A stretch of 64,000 nt of DNA from Streptomyces lunaelactis (GCF_003054555.1 NZ_CP026304.1:6014001-6078000); one strand, 5' to 3'. Counted from the stretch's first letter, positions 43,600 through 53,288 are shown. The notes: generated by a model not told the origin, from the sequence alone. Translations and numbers: made by a program.

Positions 43600-45198
43600 A
43601 TGACCACGGAGACCGACGACAGCTTCCATGTCTTCGACACGACGCTGCGCGACGGCGCCCAGCGTGAGGGGATCAACCTCACCGTCGCGGACAAGCTGAC
43701 CATCGCCCGGCACCTGGACGACTTCGGGGTGGGCTTCATCGAGGGCGGCTGGCCCGGCGCCAATCCGCGCGACACGGAGTTCTTCGCCCGTGCCCAGCAG
43801 GAGATCACCTTCCGGAACGCACAGCTCGTCGCCTTCGGCGCCACCCGCCGCGCGGGTGCCAAGGCCGACGAGGACGCGCAGGTCAGAGCCCTCCTCGAGT
43901 CGGGCGCCCCGGTGATCACGCTGGTTGCCAAGTCGCACGACCGGCATGTGGAGCTGGCGCTGCGGACCACCCTGGAGGAGAACCTGGAGATGGTCCGCGA
44001 CACCGTCTCCTATCTGCGTGAGCAGGGCCGCCGGGTGTTCGTGGACTGCGAGCACTTCTTCGACGGCTACCGCGCCAATCCTGAGTACGCCAAGTCGGTC
44101 GTCCGGACCGCGGCCGACGCCGGCGCCGACGTCGTGATCCTGTGCGACACCAACGGCGGGATGCTTCCAGCGCAGGTCCAGGCCATCGTCGCCACGGTCC
44201 TCGCCGACACCGGCGCGAGACTCGGCATCCACGCGCAGGACGACACCGGCTGCGCGGTGGCCAACACGCTGGCCGCCGTCGACGCGGGCGCCACTCACGT
44301 CCAGTGCACCGCCAACGGTTACGGCGAGCGCGTCGGCAACGCCAATCTCTTCCCCGTCGTCGCGGCCCTGGAGCTCAAGTACGCCAAGAAGGTGCTGCCC
44401 GAGGGCGCGCTCGCCGAGATGACCCGGATCTCGCACGCCATCGCCGAGGTCGTCAACCTCACCCCCTCCACCCACCAGCCGTACGTCGGTGTCTCGGCCT
44501 TCGCCCACAAGGCCGGGCTGCACGCATCCGCCATCAAGATCGACCCCGATCTGTACCAGCACATCGACCCCGAGCTGGTCGGCAACACTATGCGGATGCT
44601 CGTCTCCGACATGGCCGGCCGCGCGTCCATCGAGCTGAAGGGCAAGGAGCTCGGTATCGACCTCGGCGACGACCGCGAGCTGGTCGGCCGGGTCGTCGAG
44701 CGGGTCAAGGAGCGCGAGCTCAGGGGGTACACCTACGAGGCCGCGGACGCTTCCTTCGAGCTGCTGCTGCGCGCCGAGGTGGAGGGCCGGGTCCGCCGTT
44801 ACTTCCGGGTCGAGTCCTGGCGCGCCATCGTCGAGGACCGGCCCGACGGCACCCACGCCAACGAGGCCACCGTGAAGCTGTGGGCCAAGGGCGAGCGCAT
44901 CGTCGCCACCGCCGAGGGCAACGGACCGGTCAACGCCCTCGACCGGGCCCTGCGCGTCGGCCTGGAGAAGATCTACCCGCAGCTCGCCAAGATGGAGCTG
45001 ATCGACTACAAGGTCCGCATCCTCGAGGGCCGCCACGGCACCTCGTCCACCACCCGCGTACTGATCGCAACGGGCGACGGAGGCGGCGAATGGGCGACGG
45101 TCGGCGTCGCCGAAAACGTCATCGCCGCCTCCTGGCAGGCCTTGGAGGACGCCTACACCTTCGGTCTGCTGCGCGCCGGCGTCGATCCGGCGGAGTAG
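43600..45198 (+). CDS. cimA: CimA, (R)-citramalate synthase
   Basis: This 532-residue enzyme condenses pyruvate with acetyl-CoA to citramalate, starting the threonine-independent route to isoleucine. The HMGL-like barrel begins FHVFDTTLRDGAQREGINLT; the Asp and the divalent-metal site follow in CDTNGGMLPAQV and HAQDDTGCAVANTL. The C-terminal domain (about 380-530), with KLWAKGERIVATAEGNGPVNAL and RVLIATGDG, is the LeuA-type allosteric domain, where isoleucine would bind. 2-Isopropylmalate synthase homologues are the alternative, but the EGGWPGANPRD motif fits CimA. The start is ATG 43600 with AGGAG upstream. Confidence 0.95.
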   Translation: MTTETDDSFHVFDTTLRDGAQREGINLTVADKLTIARHLDDFGVGFIEGGWPGANPRDTEFFARAQQEITFRNAQLVAFGATRRAGAKADEDAQVRALLESGAPVITLVAKSHDRHVELALRTTLEENLEMVRDTVSYLREQGRRVFVDCEHFFDGYRANPEYAKSVVRTAADAGADVVILCDTNGGMLPAQVQAIVATVLADTGARLGIHAQDDTGCAVANTLAAVDAGATHVQCTANGYGERVGNANLFPVVAALELKYAKKVLPEGALAEMTRISHAIAEVVNLTPSTHQPYVGVSAFAHKAGLHASAIKIDPDLYQHIDPELVGNTMRMLVSDMAGRASIELKGKELGIDLGDDRELVGRVVERVKERELRGYTYEAADASFELLLRAEVEGRVRRYFRVESWRAIVEDRPDGTHANEATVKLWAKGERIVATAEGNGPVNALDRALRVGLEKIYPQLAKMELIDYKVRILEGRHGTSSTTRVLIATGDGGGEWATVGVAENVIAASWQALEDAYTFGLLRAGVDPAE

Positions 45199-45234
45199 CC
45201 GGAGCAACCGGAGCAACCGGAGTAACCGGAGCAA
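45190..45234 (+). repeat. 9-base tandem repeat over the cimA stop codon
   Basis: GCGGAGTAG is followed by CCGGAGCAA, CCGGAGCAA, CCGGAGTAA and CCGGAGCAA, then a partial CCGGAC. The cimA stop TAG (45196-45198) ends the first unit, and the fourth unit contains another TAA. Confidence 0.9.
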
Positions 45235-45247
45235 CCGGACACGGACG

Positions 45248-47119
45248 TCAGGCCTGGAGCCGCCACTTCTGGTTGGCGGCTCCGGTGCAGGCCCAGATCT
45301 GAACCCGGGCCCCGTTCGCCGTCGAATGGTCGGAGACGTCCAGGCACTTGTCCGCCGGGACGTTCACCAGATCGCCGGTGGCCGACTCGTACCGCCACTG
45401 CTGCGCGCCCGAACCGTTGCACCCGTACAGCTGGACCTTCGCGCCGTTCGCGGTCGAGGCGCCGGTCACGTCCAGGCACTTGCCGAGCGCCTGGACGGTG
45501 CCGTCCGCCTTGACCGTCCAGCGCTGGGCGGTGGAGCCGTTGCAGTCCCAGAGCTGGACGGCGGTGCCGTCCGCGCTGGAGCCGCCCGCCACATCGAGGC
45601 ACTTGCCGCCCAGGCCGTTCAGGCTGCCGGACGCGTCCCCGCCGTCGGCCTGCGTGCCGGACCAGGTGAAGGTCGCGGAGGTCTTGCCGGGCAGCGAGTA
45701 AGTGGCGTGCCGGCCGCCCCAGTTGACCGTGATCGTCTGTGCCGCCGACCCGTCGTTGTACGCGATCAGCGCCTTCGAGCCGTCGGGGTTGCGCCAGGCC
45801 ACGTTCGGCACGGCCGTGCTCGCCGTCGACGCGATCCGGTGGGCGCCCGGCTTCACGAACTTCGTGAGGTGGCCCATCGTGTAGTACTCGATCGTGTAGT
45901 CGACCTGGCCGTGCCGGCCGTCGCCGTTGTGCACGGTGATCAGGCCGTCGCACACCCCGCAGCCGCCGTTGTGCGGACCCCGGTTCTGGTCGACCGCGAG
46001 GGACCACTTGGTCACCGACTTGGCCCAGTTACGGGTGTAGTCGACGATGTTGGTCATGTCCTCGCGCTGCTGGTTGGCGATCCAGGTGCCGCCCGAGTGC
46101 TCGGTCTGGAAGGCGTCCAGCTGCGGATACCGGTTGTGGACCTCGGTCTGCTTGGCGATGTTCCCGCCGTATCCGTGCCAGGCGACCCCGCCGAAGTTCG
46201 GGTGGCTGCGCACCGCCGCGTCATCGACCGTCGGGGCGGCGTACGCGTCGTAGGTGTCCCAGTTCCAGTCGTGCGCCATCACCTTGGTCGGCAGACCCGC
46301 GGCCTGGAGCTTCGGCAGCAGCTCGCTCTTGGTGAAGTACGCGAGTCCCGAGCCGTTCCAGCTCATCGACGGGTAACTGTCGCAGCAGGTCGGCTCGTTC
46401 TGCGCGGTGACATAGTCGACCGGGATGCCCTGGTCGCGGTAGGCCTGAAGGTACTTCACGAAGTAGTTCGCGTAGGCGCCGTAGTACTCCGACTTCAGCC
46501 AGCCGCCGTTGAACTGCCCGCTGTCCTTCATCCAGGCGGGCGCTGTCCACGGCGAGGCCATCGTGGTGAGGGCGGGGTTGAGCTGCTTGGCCTGCTTGGT
46601 CAGCGGCAGCACATCGGCGAGATCGTGCGCGATCGAGAACCGCGCCAGTGACGGGTCGGTCTGCCCGGCCGGTACATCGTCGTACGTGTAGCCGAAGCGG
46701 GCCAGGTCCGAGCCGCCCATGGGATTACGGACGAAGGAGAGCCCGATTCCCTCGGTGGGGGAGAAGAGCTTCTTCATCGTCTCGTCGCGGGTCGCCTGCG
46801 ACAGGGCCCCGCTGCCCTTCATCAGCCAGGCCGCGGTGTCCGTGAAGGACGAGCCACCGCCGGTGAAGGTCTGGAATCGGGTGTTCTCGTCGACGGTGAT
46901 GCTGGTGCCGCTGCCGCCGCTGCCCGCCTGGAAGGTGAGGGGTGTCTGCGGCTGGAGGCCGCGGGTGACATGGCGGCCGCCGGCGTCGTCCGTCGTGGTC
47001 AGCCAGATGTTCACCTGTTCGCCCGCGGCCTGCGCGGAGCCGGCCGACAGGCCGGTGAGTCCGGTGGCGGCCAGGGCCGATGCGAGCAGGATTCTGATCG
47101 TTCTCGTACGGCGTGCCAT
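45248..47119 (-). CDS. Secreted GH30 glycoside hydrolase with ricin-type lectin domain
   Basis: This 623-residue exo-enzyme has a signal peptide (1-31, ending AGSAQA). The GH30 barrel (about 75-420) has the acid/base Glu242 in TAQNEPTCCDSYP and the nucleophile Glu340 in FQTEHSGGTW. A beta-sandwich (about 420-490) follows. A C-terminal ricin B/CBM13 domain (about 500-623) has three CLDV/QxW repeats (AQRW, AQQW, NQKW). GH30 enzymes of this type act on beta-1,6-glucans or related glucosides and galactosides; the precise substrate is not clear. It is divergent from the LacI regulator. Confidence 0.92.
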   Translation of the reverse strand: MARRTRTIRILLASALAATGLTGLSAGSAQAAGEQVNIWLTTTDDAGGRHVTRGLQPQTPLTFQAGSGGSGTSITVDENTRFQTFTGGGSSFTDTAAWLMKGSGALSQATRDETMKKLFSPTEGIGLSFVRNPMGGSDLARFGYTYDDVPAGQTDPSLARFSIAHDLADVLPLTKQAKQLNPALTTMASPWTAPAWMKDSGQFNGGWLKSEYYGAYANYFVKYLQAYRDQGIPVDYVTAQNEPTCCDSYPSMSWNGSGLAYFTKSELLPKLQAAGLPTKVMAHDWNWDTYDAYAAPTVDDAAVRSHPNFGGVAWHGYGGNIAKQTEVHNRYPQLDAFQTEHSGGTWIANQQREDMTNIVDYTRNWAKSVTKWSLAVDQNRGPHNGGCGVCDGLITVHNGDGRHGQVDYTIEYYTMGHLTKFVKPGAHRIASTASTAVPNVAWRNPDGSKALIAYNDGSAAQTITVNWGGRHATYSLPGKTSATFTWSGTQADGGDASGSLNGLGGKCLDVAGGSSADGTAVQLWDCNGSTAQRWTVKADGTVQALGKCLDVTGASTANGAKVQLYGCNGSGAQQWRYESATGDLVNVPADKCLDVSDHSTANGARVQIWACTGAANQKWRLQA

Positions 47120-47313
47120 GGGCTGGGCCCTCTCTGGCAGAGGTGGGGGGACGAGGCGTGAGTGAACTGCCGTTGGGAACCGTCGTCAAGGGTTTGTGCA
47201 TTCAGAGCATGAACACACAACACCGTTCACCCGGCCAGAACTTGGGATTCGGCCGATCTCGGTTAGAAGTATTGACGACAGGGCGAGCCGCCGGTTGACT
47301 CACGCGCACCGCC

Positions 47314-47349
47314 GGAACCGGTTGCGGCAGCGGTTCCGGAACCGGTTCC
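47314..47349. promoter_or_regulatory. Palindromic operators upstream of the LacI gene
   Basis: GGAACCGGTTGC (47314), GGTTCCGGAACC (47332-47343) and GGAACCGGTTCC (47338-47349) overlap or lie close together. The last two are perfect palindromes of the kind LacI-family repressors bind. They lie 36 bases before the LacI start, in the region shared with the divergent GH30 gene. Confidence 0.7.
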
Positions 47350-47384
47350 AGCAGCCGTCCCAGCCCTCGACGCGGAGGCCCCCG

Positions 47385-48365
47385 ATGCCCGTCACGATCG
47401 CCGACGTCGCACGTGAGGCGGGTGTCAGCAAGACCACCGTGTCCCGCGTCATCAACACCAAGGGCGAGGTCGACGTCGGCACGGCCACCCGCGTTCGTGA
47501 AGTGATCGCAAGCCTCGGCTATGTGCCCAGTTCGGGCGCCGTCGGTCTGGCCCGTGGCAGCAGCCGTACGGTCGGCATGCTGACGCCCCCGCTCACCTGG
47601 CCGTGGATGGGCGCGGTCCTCCAGGGAGTCGTCGACACGGTCGAGGCCGCCGGCTACGGACTGCTGCTCTTCACCTGCAACCGCGGCGCCGAGTCCGTCG
47701 AGCACTTCACCAGCCAGGTCTCCGCCCGCGCCTTCGACGGGCTCCTCGTGATCGAACCCGAGAACACCCTCGGCACCATCACCGCGATGCACCGCAAGGG
47801 ACTCCCGGTCGTCCTCATCGACGACCGCGGCCACCACCCGGAATTCCCGTCCGTGGCCACCACCAACCGCGAAGGCGCCGCCTCGGCCGCCCGCCATCTG
47901 CTCGCCGCCGGCCGCAGCCGCCCCCTGATCATCACCGGCCGCCGCCACTTCGGCTGCGTGGCCGACCGGCTCAAGGGATTCCTCGAGGTCCTGCCGACCG
48001 AACTGATCGCCGAGGGCGACTTCACCGAGTTGTCGGGACGGCTCGCGGTGGAGCGGCAACTCGCCACGGGCAGGCACTTCGACTCGGTCTTCGCGCACAA
48101 CGACCTCAGCGCGGCGGGCGCGCTGCGGGCGCTGCGCTCGGCGGGCCGTTCCGTGCCCGACGACATCGCCGTGGTCGGCTTCGACGACATCCCCATGGCC
48201 GAGCACACCGAGCCCCCGCTGACCACCGTCCGTCAGCCCATGCGGGAGATGGGCGAGCGGGCGGCCGGGATGCTGCTGGCCCACCTCGGCGGTGAGGCCG
48301 CGCCGGACGAACCGGTCGTCCTCCCAACGGAGTTGATCGTCCGCCGATCAGCGCCGATGCCATGA
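47385..48365 (+). CDS. LacI-family transcriptional regulator
   Basis: This 326-residue repressor has an N-terminal helix-turn-helix and hinge (TIADVAREAGVSKTTVSRVIN, residues 4-24) and a periplasmic-binding-protein-like sugar domain (about 65-326) with FAHNDLSAAGALRALR and IAVVGFDDIPMAEHTEPPLTTVRQP. The start is ATG 47385 behind GGAGG, 6 bases upstream. Placed between the GH30 gene, on the other strand, and the GH3 gene downstream, it probably controls both and itself in response to an oligosaccharide. That is inferred. Confidence 0.93.
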   Translation: MPVTIADVAREAGVSKTTVSRVINTKGEVDVGTATRVREVIASLGYVPSSGAVGLARGSSRTVGMLTPPLTWPWMGAVLQGVVDTVEAAGYGLLLFTCNRGAESVEHFTSQVSARAFDGLLVIEPENTLGTITAMHRKGLPVVLIDDRGHHPEFPSVATTNREGAASAARHLLAAGRSRPLIITGRRHFGCVADRLKGFLEVLPTELIAEGDFTELSGRLAVERQLATGRHFDSVFAHNDLSAAGALRALRSAGRSVPDDIAVVGFDDIPMAEHTEPPLTTVRQPMREMGERAAGMLLAHLGGEAAPDEPVVLPTELIVRRSAPMP

Positions 48366-48374
48366 CGGGGCCTT

Positions 48375-48426
48375 GCCGGGGCTCCGCCCCGGACCCCGTG
48401 CCTCAAACGCCGGCGGGGCTGAAATT
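48375..48426. repeat. Dispersed intergenic palindromic repeat, copy 4 (inverted, partial)
   Basis: GGGGCTCCGCCCCGGACC, then CTCAAACGCCGGCGGGGCTGAAA. It is oriented opposite to copies 1 and 5-7 and lies between the LacI gene and the GH3 gene. Confidence 0.8.
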
Positions 48427-48454
48427 GCCCGCCCCCGCACCGAAGGAGCCGCAA

Positions 48455-51400
48455 ATGCCCACCCGCACCCGCATGCGCACCCGCTTCAGAACCCGAGCCG
48501 GTACCGCCGCGCTCGCCGTGAGCGCAGTTCTCACCGGTCTCCTCGGCGGCGCCGCACCCGTCAGTGCCGCCGCCGACGACCCCGCCCCCGTCCTCGTGGA
48601 CCGCTTCGAGGGAGAGGTCCCCTTCGCCACCCCCCCGGCCGAAGGTCTCTTCACCTGGGGCAGCGACGCCGACGACCAGCCCAGGCTGGAGCTGAAGGAG
48701 CGCGCCGACGCCCCCGAGGGCGCCAAGGTCCTCGAAGGCAGTTACGACATCAGCGGCTGGGGAGGACTCACCCACGACTTCGCGTTCGACAAGCCCGCCC
48801 ACGACTGGACCGCGCACAAGGGCATCCGGTTCTGGTGGTACGGACAGAACACCGCCCCCCTGCCTCCCGGCTCCGGCAAGCGCATCAACTTCGAGCTCAA
48901 GGACGGCGGCGCCAACGGCGAGGCCTCCGAGCTGTGGACGACGTCCTTCACCGACGACTGGGAGGGCTGGCACCTCGTCGAGATCCCCTTCGCGGACTTC
49001 GTCTACCGCGCCGACTACCAGCCGGTGGGCGGCATCGACCAGATCCTCGGCCTCAACGAGATGTGGGGTTACGCGCTCACCCTGCCGACCGGCGCGCCCG
49101 GGAAGTTCGCGATGGACGGCGTCGAGCTGTACGGGAAGGCCGACCCGACGCTGACGGCGAAGGTCATCACCGGCGCTGCCGTGTACCCGGTCGACGAGGG
49201 CGGCACCGCCCAGGTGAAGATCTCCGTCGCCACCACCGGATCGGGACCGATCGACGAGCCCGTCACCGTCGCGTACACCACCGAGGGCGGCAGCGCCGAG
49301 TCCGGCAAGGACTACGCGCCGGTCTCCGGCACGGTCACCTTCCCGGCCGGTACGGCCTCCGGCACGTCCGAGACCGTCGCCGTCACGACGAAGAAGGACA
49401 GCGCGGCCGAGTCCGCGGAGACGATCCCGCTGAAGCTCACGGTCACCGGCGCCAAGGCCCCGGCCGAGAACCCGCAGGTCGTCGTGGACGCCCACGGCCT
49501 GCCGTATCTCAACTCCCGCCTTCCGGTGAGGAAGCGCGTCGCCGACCTCCTCTCCCGGATGACGCTCGCGGAGAAGGCCGGTCAGATGACCCAGGCCGAG
49601 CGCAACGCGCTCAAGTCCCAGGGCGACATCGCCACGTACGACCTCGGCTCACTGCTCTCAGGCGGCGGCTCGGTGCCCACGCCGAACGCCCCCGAGGCAT
49701 GGGCGAAGATGGTCGACGCATACCAACTGCGCGCCCAGGCAACCCGGTTCCAGATCCCGCTGATCTACGGCGTGGACGCGGTGCACGGCCACAACAACGT
49801 CATCGGGTCGACGATCATGCCGCACAACATCGGCATCGGAGCCACCCGTGACCCGGCCGTCGCCGAGAAGACCGGCGCGGTGACGGCGAAGGAAGTACGC
49901 GCCACCGGCATTCCGTGGGACTTCGCGCCCTGCCTCTGCGTCACGCGCGACGAGCGCTGGGGCCGCTCCTACGAGGCATTCGGCGAGGACCCTGCCCTGG
50001 TCACCGCCATGGAGACCGTGATCAAGGGCATGCAGGGCTCGCCCTCGGGCAAGGACCTGGACCGCAACGACAAGGTACTGGCCACCGCCAAGCACTTCGT
50101 CGGCGACGGCGGTACGGAGTACGGCTCGTCCTCCACCGGCTCGTACACGATCGACCAGGGCATCACCAAGGTCACCCGGCAGGAGCTGGAAGCGGTACAC
50201 CTCGCGCCGTTCGCGGAGGCGGTGAAGCGCGGCACCGGCACGGTGATGCCGTCGTACTCCTCGCTGGACATCCTCGGCGACACCGAGGGCCCGGTGAAGA
50301 TGCACGCCAGTGCGGAGATGATCAACGACGTCCTCAAGGACCGCATGGGCTTCAAGGGCTTTGTGATCAGCGACTGGCAGGCGATCGACCAGATCCCCGG
50401 CGACTACGCGAGCGACGTCCGTACGTCGATCAACGCCGGACTCGACATGATCATGGTCCCGACGGCCTACCCGGACTTCCACAGGACCCTGCGGGACGAG
50501 GTGACGGCTGGCCGCATCGGCGAGGCCCGGATCAATGACGCGGTCGCCCGCATCCTGACGCAGAAGTTCGACCTGGGCCTCTTCGAGAAGCCCTACGCCG
50601 ACACCGCCAACGCCGACAGGATCGGCTCGGCCGAACACCGCGCGGTCGCCCGCGAGGCGGCGGCCAAGTCCCAGGTCCTACTGAAGAACGACGGCGCGGT
50701 GCTGCCGCTGAAGCCGTCCCAGAAGGTGTACGTCGCCGGGTCCAACGCCGACGACCTCGGCAACCAGGCCGGCGGCTGGACCATCAGCTGGCAGGGCTCC
50801 TCCGGAAAGATCACCACGGGTACGACGATCCTGGAGGGCATGAAGAAGGCCGCGCCCGACGCGGCCCTCACCTACTCCAAGGACGCCTCCGCGCCCACCG
50901 ACGGCCACGACGTCGGCGTGGTCGTGGTCGGCGAGACCCCGTACGCCGAGGGCATCGGCGACGTCGGCAACGGCCATGACCTGGAGCTGAGCGCGGCGGA
51001 CAAGGCCGCGGTCGACAAGGTCTGCTCGGCGATGAAGTGCGCAGTGTTGATCGTCTCCGGCCGCCCGCAGCTCATCGGCGACCGCCTCGGCGACATGGAC
51101 GCGCTCGTCGCCTCCTGGCTGCCGGGCACGGAGGGCGACGGTGTCGCGGACGTCCTCTACGGCAAGCGCGCCTTCACCGGGCAGCTCCCGGTGACCTGGC
51201 CGAAGTCGGCGGCACAGCTGCCGATCAACGTCGGCGACACGTCGTACGACCCGCAGTACCCGTACGGCTGGGGCCTGACCACGCTGGCGAAGCCGCCGGC
51301 GGGCGGCGAACTCACCCTCAAGGCGCTCGCCCTCGCGGCGAAGCTTCTCGAGGCGGCGGGCCGCGCGGATTCGCCGGAGGCGAGGGCGGTGGTGTCCCAG

Positions 51401-51544
51401 GCCCGGCTGATCGCCCAGCAGAAGATCGGACAGCGCGTGACGGAGGCGGTGGCGAAGCCGTTCGCCGACGCGGACCACCTGTTGTTGGGCGGGGACGTCA
51501 CGGGGGCGGTGGCGAAGCTGACGGCGGCGTACCGGGCGGGCTGA
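48455..51544 (+). CDS. Secreted GH3 beta-glucosidase-like enzyme with CBM11-like and Calx-beta domains
   Basis: This 1029-residue protein has a signal peptide (about 1-40). A CBM11/CIA30-like jelly roll (about 45-225) is followed by a Calx-beta domain (about 228-335, VDEGGTAQVKISV ... GTASGTSETVAV). The GH3 barrel and sandwich run from about 345 to 950; the nucleophile is Asp640 in GFVISDWQAID, and GVDAVHGHNNV is another family motif. A helical tail (about 955-1029) follows. The start is ATG 48455 behind AAGGAG. It cleaves beta-glucosides or similar oligosaccharides at the cell surface and probably works with the GH30 enzyme under LacI control. Confidence 0.93.
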   Translation: MPTRTRMRTRFRTRAGTAALAVSAVLTGLLGGAAPVSAAADDPAPVLVDRFEGEVPFATPPAEGLFTWGSDADDQPRLELKERADAPEGAKVLEGSYDISGWGGLTHDFAFDKPAHDWTAHKGIRFWWYGQNTAPLPPGSGKRINFELKDGGANGEASELWTTSFTDDWEGWHLVEIPFADFVYRADYQPVGGIDQILGLNEMWGYALTLPTGAPGKFAMDGVELYGKADPTLTAKVITGAAVYPVDEGGTAQVKISVATTGSGPIDEPVTVAYTTEGGSAESGKDYAPVSGTVTFPAGTASGTSETVAVTTKKDSAAESAETIPLKLTVTGAKAPAENPQVVVDAHGLPYLNSRLPVRKRVADLLSRMTLAEKAGQMTQAERNALKSQGDIATYDLGSLLSGGGSVPTPNAPEAWAKMVDAYQLRAQATRFQIPLIYGVDAVHGHNNVIGSTIMPHNIGIGATRDPAVAEKTGAVTAKEVRATGIPWDFAPCLCVTRDERWGRSYEAFGEDPALVTAMETVIKGMQGSPSGKDLDRNDKVLATAKHFVGDGGTEYGSSSTGSYTIDQGITKVTRQELEAVHLAPFAEAVKRGTGTVMPSYSSLDILGDTEGPVKMHASAEMINDVLKDRMGFKGFVISDWQAIDQIPGDYASDVRTSINAGLDMIMVPTAYPDFHRTLRDEVTAGRIGEARINDAVARILTQKFDLGLFEKPYADTANADRIGSAEHRAVAREAAAKSQVLLKNDGAVLPLKPSQKVYVAGSNADDLGNQAGGWTISWQGSSGKITTGTTILEGMKKAAPDAALTYSKDASAPTDGHDVGVVVVGETPYAEGIGDVGNGHDLELSAADKAAVDKVCSAMKCAVLIVSGRPQLIGDRLGDMDALVASWLPGTEGDGVADVLYGKRAFTGQLPVTWPKSAAQLPINVGDTSYDPQYPYGWGLTTLAKPPAGGELTLKALALAAKLLEAAGRADSPEARAVVSQARLIAQQKIGQRVTEAVAKPFADADHLLLGGDVTGAVAKLTAAYRAG

Positions 51545-51573
51545 TCCCAGGGCCCGTACGCCCTTCGGGCGTG

Positions 51574-51645
51574 TCCTCAATCGCCGGACGGGCTGACTTT
51601 CAGCCCCTCCGGCGATTGAGGAGCGGGGTCCGGGGCGGAGCCCCG
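51574..51645. repeat. Dispersed intergenic palindromic repeat, copy 5
   Basis: CCTCAATCGCCGGACGGGCT, then CAGCCCCTCCGGCGATTGAG and the GGTCCGGGGCGGAGCCCC hairpin. It fills the 191-base gap after the GH3 gene and probably ends transcription there. Confidence 0.9.
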
Positions 51646-51735
51646 GCAAGGGCGGCACCCAGCCGTACCGCAGCGCCCCCAAGAAACCCGCCCCCGCTTG
51701 TCCGGAAACGCCCCCATTCCGGTAGCGTCGACAGT

Positions 51736-53070
51736 ATGAAGACCAGGCTGCTCACCGCACTGTCCGGTCTGCTGCTCGCCTTCTCGGCCACCGCCCTCGT
51801 CGCGGCGCCGGAAGCGCAGGCCGCCACCGGCCCCGAGGCCGCCGCCGAGGCACTCAAGGAGAGCCCGGTGTACGTCGACCCCCGCGCCTCCGGCCAGCTC
51901 TCCAAGGCCGACGCGACCGCCCTCGCGGACAAGATCAAGGACGCGGACAAGCCGGTCTTCGTGGCCGTCCTGCCCACCGGCGCCGAGTTCCCCGCCGACT
52001 CGGTCCTGCGGAACCTCCGTACCGAGACCGGCGTCACCGGCCTCTACGCCGTCCGCCTCGGCGACGGCTTCAACGCCGGCGCGGACCGCAGCGTGATGAC
52101 CAACCAGGCCGTTCAGAACCTGGTCACGGCAGTGAAGACGCCCCCCGGCGCCGACGCCGCCACCCAGCTGAACAACTTCGTCGACCAGGCCCTGCCCCAG
52201 GTCGGCGGCAGCGCCCCGTCCTCTTGGGGCGCGAGCCCCGACGAGGGCGCGAACACCGGCTCCCTGATCGCACTCGGCGCCGTCGTGGTCGCGGGCGGCG
52301 CGGGCGCCTACACCATCGTCCGCCGCAAGCGCATGAGGAAGGCCGAGGAGGAGCGCGCCGCCCTCGACAAGCTCCGTGTCGTCGTCGACGAGGACATCAC
52401 CGCCTTCGGCGAGGAGCTGGACCGCCTGGACTTCCACCCCTCGGAGAAGGGCGCGGACGACACGATGCGTGCCGACTACGAACGCGCGCTCGACTCGTAC
52501 GACAACGCCAAGTCCAAGATGGGCGCCGCCGAACACCCCAGTGACGTCCGGGGGGTCACCCAGGCGCTGGAGGACGGCCGGTACTCACTCGCGGTCCTGG
52601 ACGCCCGCCGTACGGGCGAGGCCGTGCCGGAACGCCGCCCACCCTGCTTCTTCGACCCCCGCCACGGCCTGTCGACCACCGACATGACCTGGACCCCGGC
52701 GGGCGGTCACGGCCGCGAGGTCCCGGTCTGCGCGGCGGACGCGGCCCGGCTGGAGGACGGCCAGGACCCGATGGCCCGTACGGTCGAGACGGATTCCGGC
52801 CGCCGCCCGTACTGGGAGGCCGGACCGGCGTACGGCCCCTGGGCCGGCGGCTACTTCGGCGGCGGCCTGCTGCCCGGCCTGCTGGCGGGCACGCTGCTCG
52901 GCACCATGCTCTCCACCCCGGCGTACGCGGCCGACTACGGCGGCGGTGACTTCAGCGGCGGCGACTACTCCGGCGCCGACTTCAGCTCGTCCGACTTCGG
53001 CGGAGGCGGCTTCGGCGGCGGCGGAGACTGGGGTGGCGGCGGCGGATTCGACGGAGGCGGCGGTTTCTAG
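51736..53070 (+). CDS. TPM-like membrane protein with Gly-rich tail
   Basis: This 444-residue protein has a signal peptide (1-33), an extracytoplasmic TPM-like domain (about 35-165, VYVDPRASGQLSKADA, VFVAVLPTG), a membrane helix (about 178-197), a cytoplasmic coiled region (about 200-365), a second hydrophobic segment (about 374-398) and a Gly/Asp/Ser/Phe-rich tail (about 400-444, with DYGGGDFSGGDYSG). The Gly-rich end is typical of TPM/YgcG relatives. TAGCGT ends 7 bases before ATG 51736, so the mRNA may be leaderless. Its stop shares CTAG with the opposite-strand DUF397 gene. Function unknown. Confidence 0.82.
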   Translation: MKTRLLTALSGLLLAFSATALVAAPEAQAATGPEAAAEALKESPVYVDPRASGQLSKADATALADKIKDADKPVFVAVLPTGAEFPADSVLRNLRTETGVTGLYAVRLGDGFNAGADRSVMTNQAVQNLVTAVKTPPGADAATQLNNFVDQALPQVGGSAPSSWGASPDEGANTGSLIALGAVVVAGGAGAYTIVRRKRMRKAEEERAALDKLRVVVDEDITAFGEELDRLDFHPSEKGADDTMRADYERALDSYDNAKSKMGAAEHPSDVRGVTQALEDGRYSLAVLDARRTGEAVPERRPPCFFDPRHGLSTTDMTWTPAGGHGREVPVCAADAARLEDGQDPMARTVETDSGRRPYWEAGPAYGPWAGGYFGGGLLPGLLAGTLLGTMLSTPAYAADYGGGDFSGGDYSGADFSSSDFGGGGFGGGGDWGGGGGFDGGGGF

Positions 53071-53288
53071 CGGCCGTCGACGAAGGCGGCCCAGGCCTGG
53101 GGGGTGACGGTGAGGACCGGCCCGGTGAGGTTCTTGGAGTCGCGGATGTGCACGGCGAGGGGGTGCGCGGCGACCTCGACGCAGTCGCCGCCTTCGTCGC
53201 CGCTATAGCTGGACTTACGCCAGTCGTAGGCGACTTCGACGCAGTCGCCGCCTTGGTCGCTGCTGTAGCTGGACTTGAACCAGTTCAT
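53067..53288 (-). CDS. DUF397 protein with a duplicated motif
   Basis: This 73-residue protein carries the DUF397 core twice: WFKSSYSSDQGGDCVEVAYD and WRKSSYSGDEGGDCVEVA, followed by the usual end VHIRDSKNLTGPVLTVTPQAW. Its ATG at 53288 overlaps the XRE gene stop (ATGA). DUF397 proteins regularly accompany XRE/DUF5753 regulators in Streptomyces and influence development or secondary metabolism; the mechanism is not established here. Confidence 0.92.
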   Translation of the reverse strand: MNWFKSSYSSDQGGDCVEVAYDWRKSSYSGDEGGDCVEVAAHPLAVHIRDSKNLTGPVLTVTPQAWAAFVDGR

